31,650 nucleotides of DNA from Rhizomucor pusillus (taxonomy: Eukaryota > Mucoromycota > Mucoromycetes > Mucorales > Lichtheimiaceae), in contig FWWN02000487.1 in assembly GCA_900175165.2 (NCBI GenBank), positions 1 to 31,650 of the forward strand. The letters run 5' to 3'. Each line of letters starts with the position of its first letter. The first letter of the stretch is position 1. The notes below the pieces were generated by a model, which worked only from the letters and a program-made list of their open reading frames with translations, did no database searches and was not told the DNA's origin. The position numbers and the translations under genes are program-made. Of the stretch, positions 30,676 to 31,650 are shown one piece after another.

Positions 30676-31650
30676 ATGATTTCTTGGCATTCAAAAAGTA
30701 TAAATGAAAGACCTTCTCTTCTTCTGGGTATGTTTTCAATTCTTTACAATTTTTTTTTATTCGAAGATGGGCATGGAAATGTCGTTGATGAGAAAGGCGG
30801 TCCTGAGCCTACAGAATACATCGTTAATCAGGATGAATTTGTTGTTGAGACACTTGCGACTCATAGTGAATGTTTGGGAAATGCGACCTCTAGTGAATCT
30901 TCACCGGCTTACTCAATGTTGATGGAAAAGCCAAAAGATGAAGATATACCTATGAAGGATGCCAACATAAAACCTGATTATGTGCGCTCTACCATTCAGG
31001 ATAAGGTTCGATTTTTCGATCTGAAGATTGAAAAGTGTATGAGCGCATCAGCTGCAGCGAAGCAGTTGGGAATTCATATTCGAACTGCACAGAAACGGGC
31101 TAAGAAGTACAACATGTGTCCTGATAGCATTTTTGAGACTTGTAAACAAGTTGGTCGTAAGTGTATCTTGAGCGAAGAGCATAAAACGGCTGTTATCAAC
31201 TTCATTGATGCCAATCCCTCTACTGCTGTCGTTGAAGTGACTGAGCATTTATTGAACAGATTCAATGATTTTAAAGTTTCACGTAGCACGGTTTATAATT
31301 TCATGAGAAGCGAATGCAATCTTTCGTTGAAAGAAAGCTGACTTTCATTCTATCGAAAGAAACAGTCCAACAAAGATTGAGGAGCGATGCAATTGGGTTC
31401 GTAAAATGGGAAAATACAGACATGAATTTTCTGACGAATTGCGTGTTTCTTGACGAGTCTGCTTTTGATGTCAACATGAAACGGTCAAGAGCTTGGTCCA
31501 AAAAGGTACGCGTGCTATTGTTACTCGACCTACAACGAGAGCAAACACAACGTCTATATTGGGCGCTATCTCTGCCGCAGGTTTGATTGCGGTTGGTGTA
31601 AAAAAGCCAAGACCTGCGAAGAAGAGAAAGGCCGGAGGATACATAAGCTC
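30676..31650 (+). pseudogene. Tc1/mariner-type transposase, frameshifted, 3' end beyond the window
   Basis: The N-terminal half (30676-31330) has an acidic start and then a helix-turn-helix of the Tc1/mariner kind (SASAAAKQLGIHIRTAQKRAKKY) followed by a second DNA-binding region (AVINFIDANPSTAVVEV; VSRSTVYNFM). The DDE domain begins at about 31440 with CVFLDESAFDVNMKR, where Asp is the first catalytic residue, followed by RAWSKK. Frame changes near 31335, 31405 and 31503 are all single-base and break the reading, so the copy is inactive unless they are sequencing errors. Later catalytic residues would be beyond the right edge. The class is clear from the order of motifs; the subfamily is not. 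Confidence 0.75.

Noticed and set aside
1..31650. CRISPR array or bacterial-type operon
   Set aside because: No regularly spaced identical repeats, and the gene structure with spliceosomal introns is eukaryotic.

Overview
The window is nuclear DNA from a fungus, most likely an early-diverging one of the Mucoromycota (Mucorales-like). The signs are many short GT-AG introns of about 55-70 bases with CTAAC-like branch sites, fungal housekeeping genes (a Tim10 chaperone, a Pho80-type cyclin, a Sin3-complex SAP30-like subunit), and the mix of transposons present (CACTA/EnSpm with Tnp2-type transposase, a Fanzor relic, Tc1/mariner). The species assignment is inference; I could not search a database.

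Layout. Bases 1-2120 (minus) hold the front and middle of an XPG/FEN1-like nuclease-fold gene that runs off the left edge. Bases 3341-12247 are a compact block of ordinary host genes: a three-KH-domain RNA-binding protein (+), Tim10 (+), a four-helix membrane protein and a probable second one (both -), a Pho80-type cyclin (-), a DnaJ protein (-) and a SAP30-like protein (-). I could rebuild the exons of most of them; the introns are GT-AG and keep phase, except in the DnaJ gene.

From 12.4 kb to the right edge the window is mobile-element territory. A decayed Tnp2-type transposase (12464-14543) carries an 80-base hairpin element nested inside it. A terminal fragment of another element (15639-15769) stops 63 bases upstream of an intact tRNA-Ile(AAU) gene, which is followed by three diverged copies of a roughly 260-base tandem repeat. 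A complete CACTA-type element can be delimited at 18433-23887: CACTG-like ends, subterminal repeats, a GCC target duplication, a Tnp2 transposase on the plus strand and a coiled-coil accessory gene on the minus strand, both now broken. It sits inside an older, decayed gene (minus strand) that may be of large-DNA-virus origin. A 260-base MITE with 97-base inverted repeats (24471-24730), a Fanzor (eukaryotic TnpB-like) relic that has lost its RuvC-II region (27311-29316), an unrecognised coiled-coil gene, and a frameshifted Tc1/mariner transposase at the right edge complete the window.

The most interesting structure is the nesting: CACTA into a virus-like gene, hairpin MITE into a Tnp2 element, and two MITE families sharing the end motif GGAGGYCATCYAGAAY. 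Single-base frame breaks recur across elements and in one host-type gene, so either decay or assembly indels should be considered throughout.
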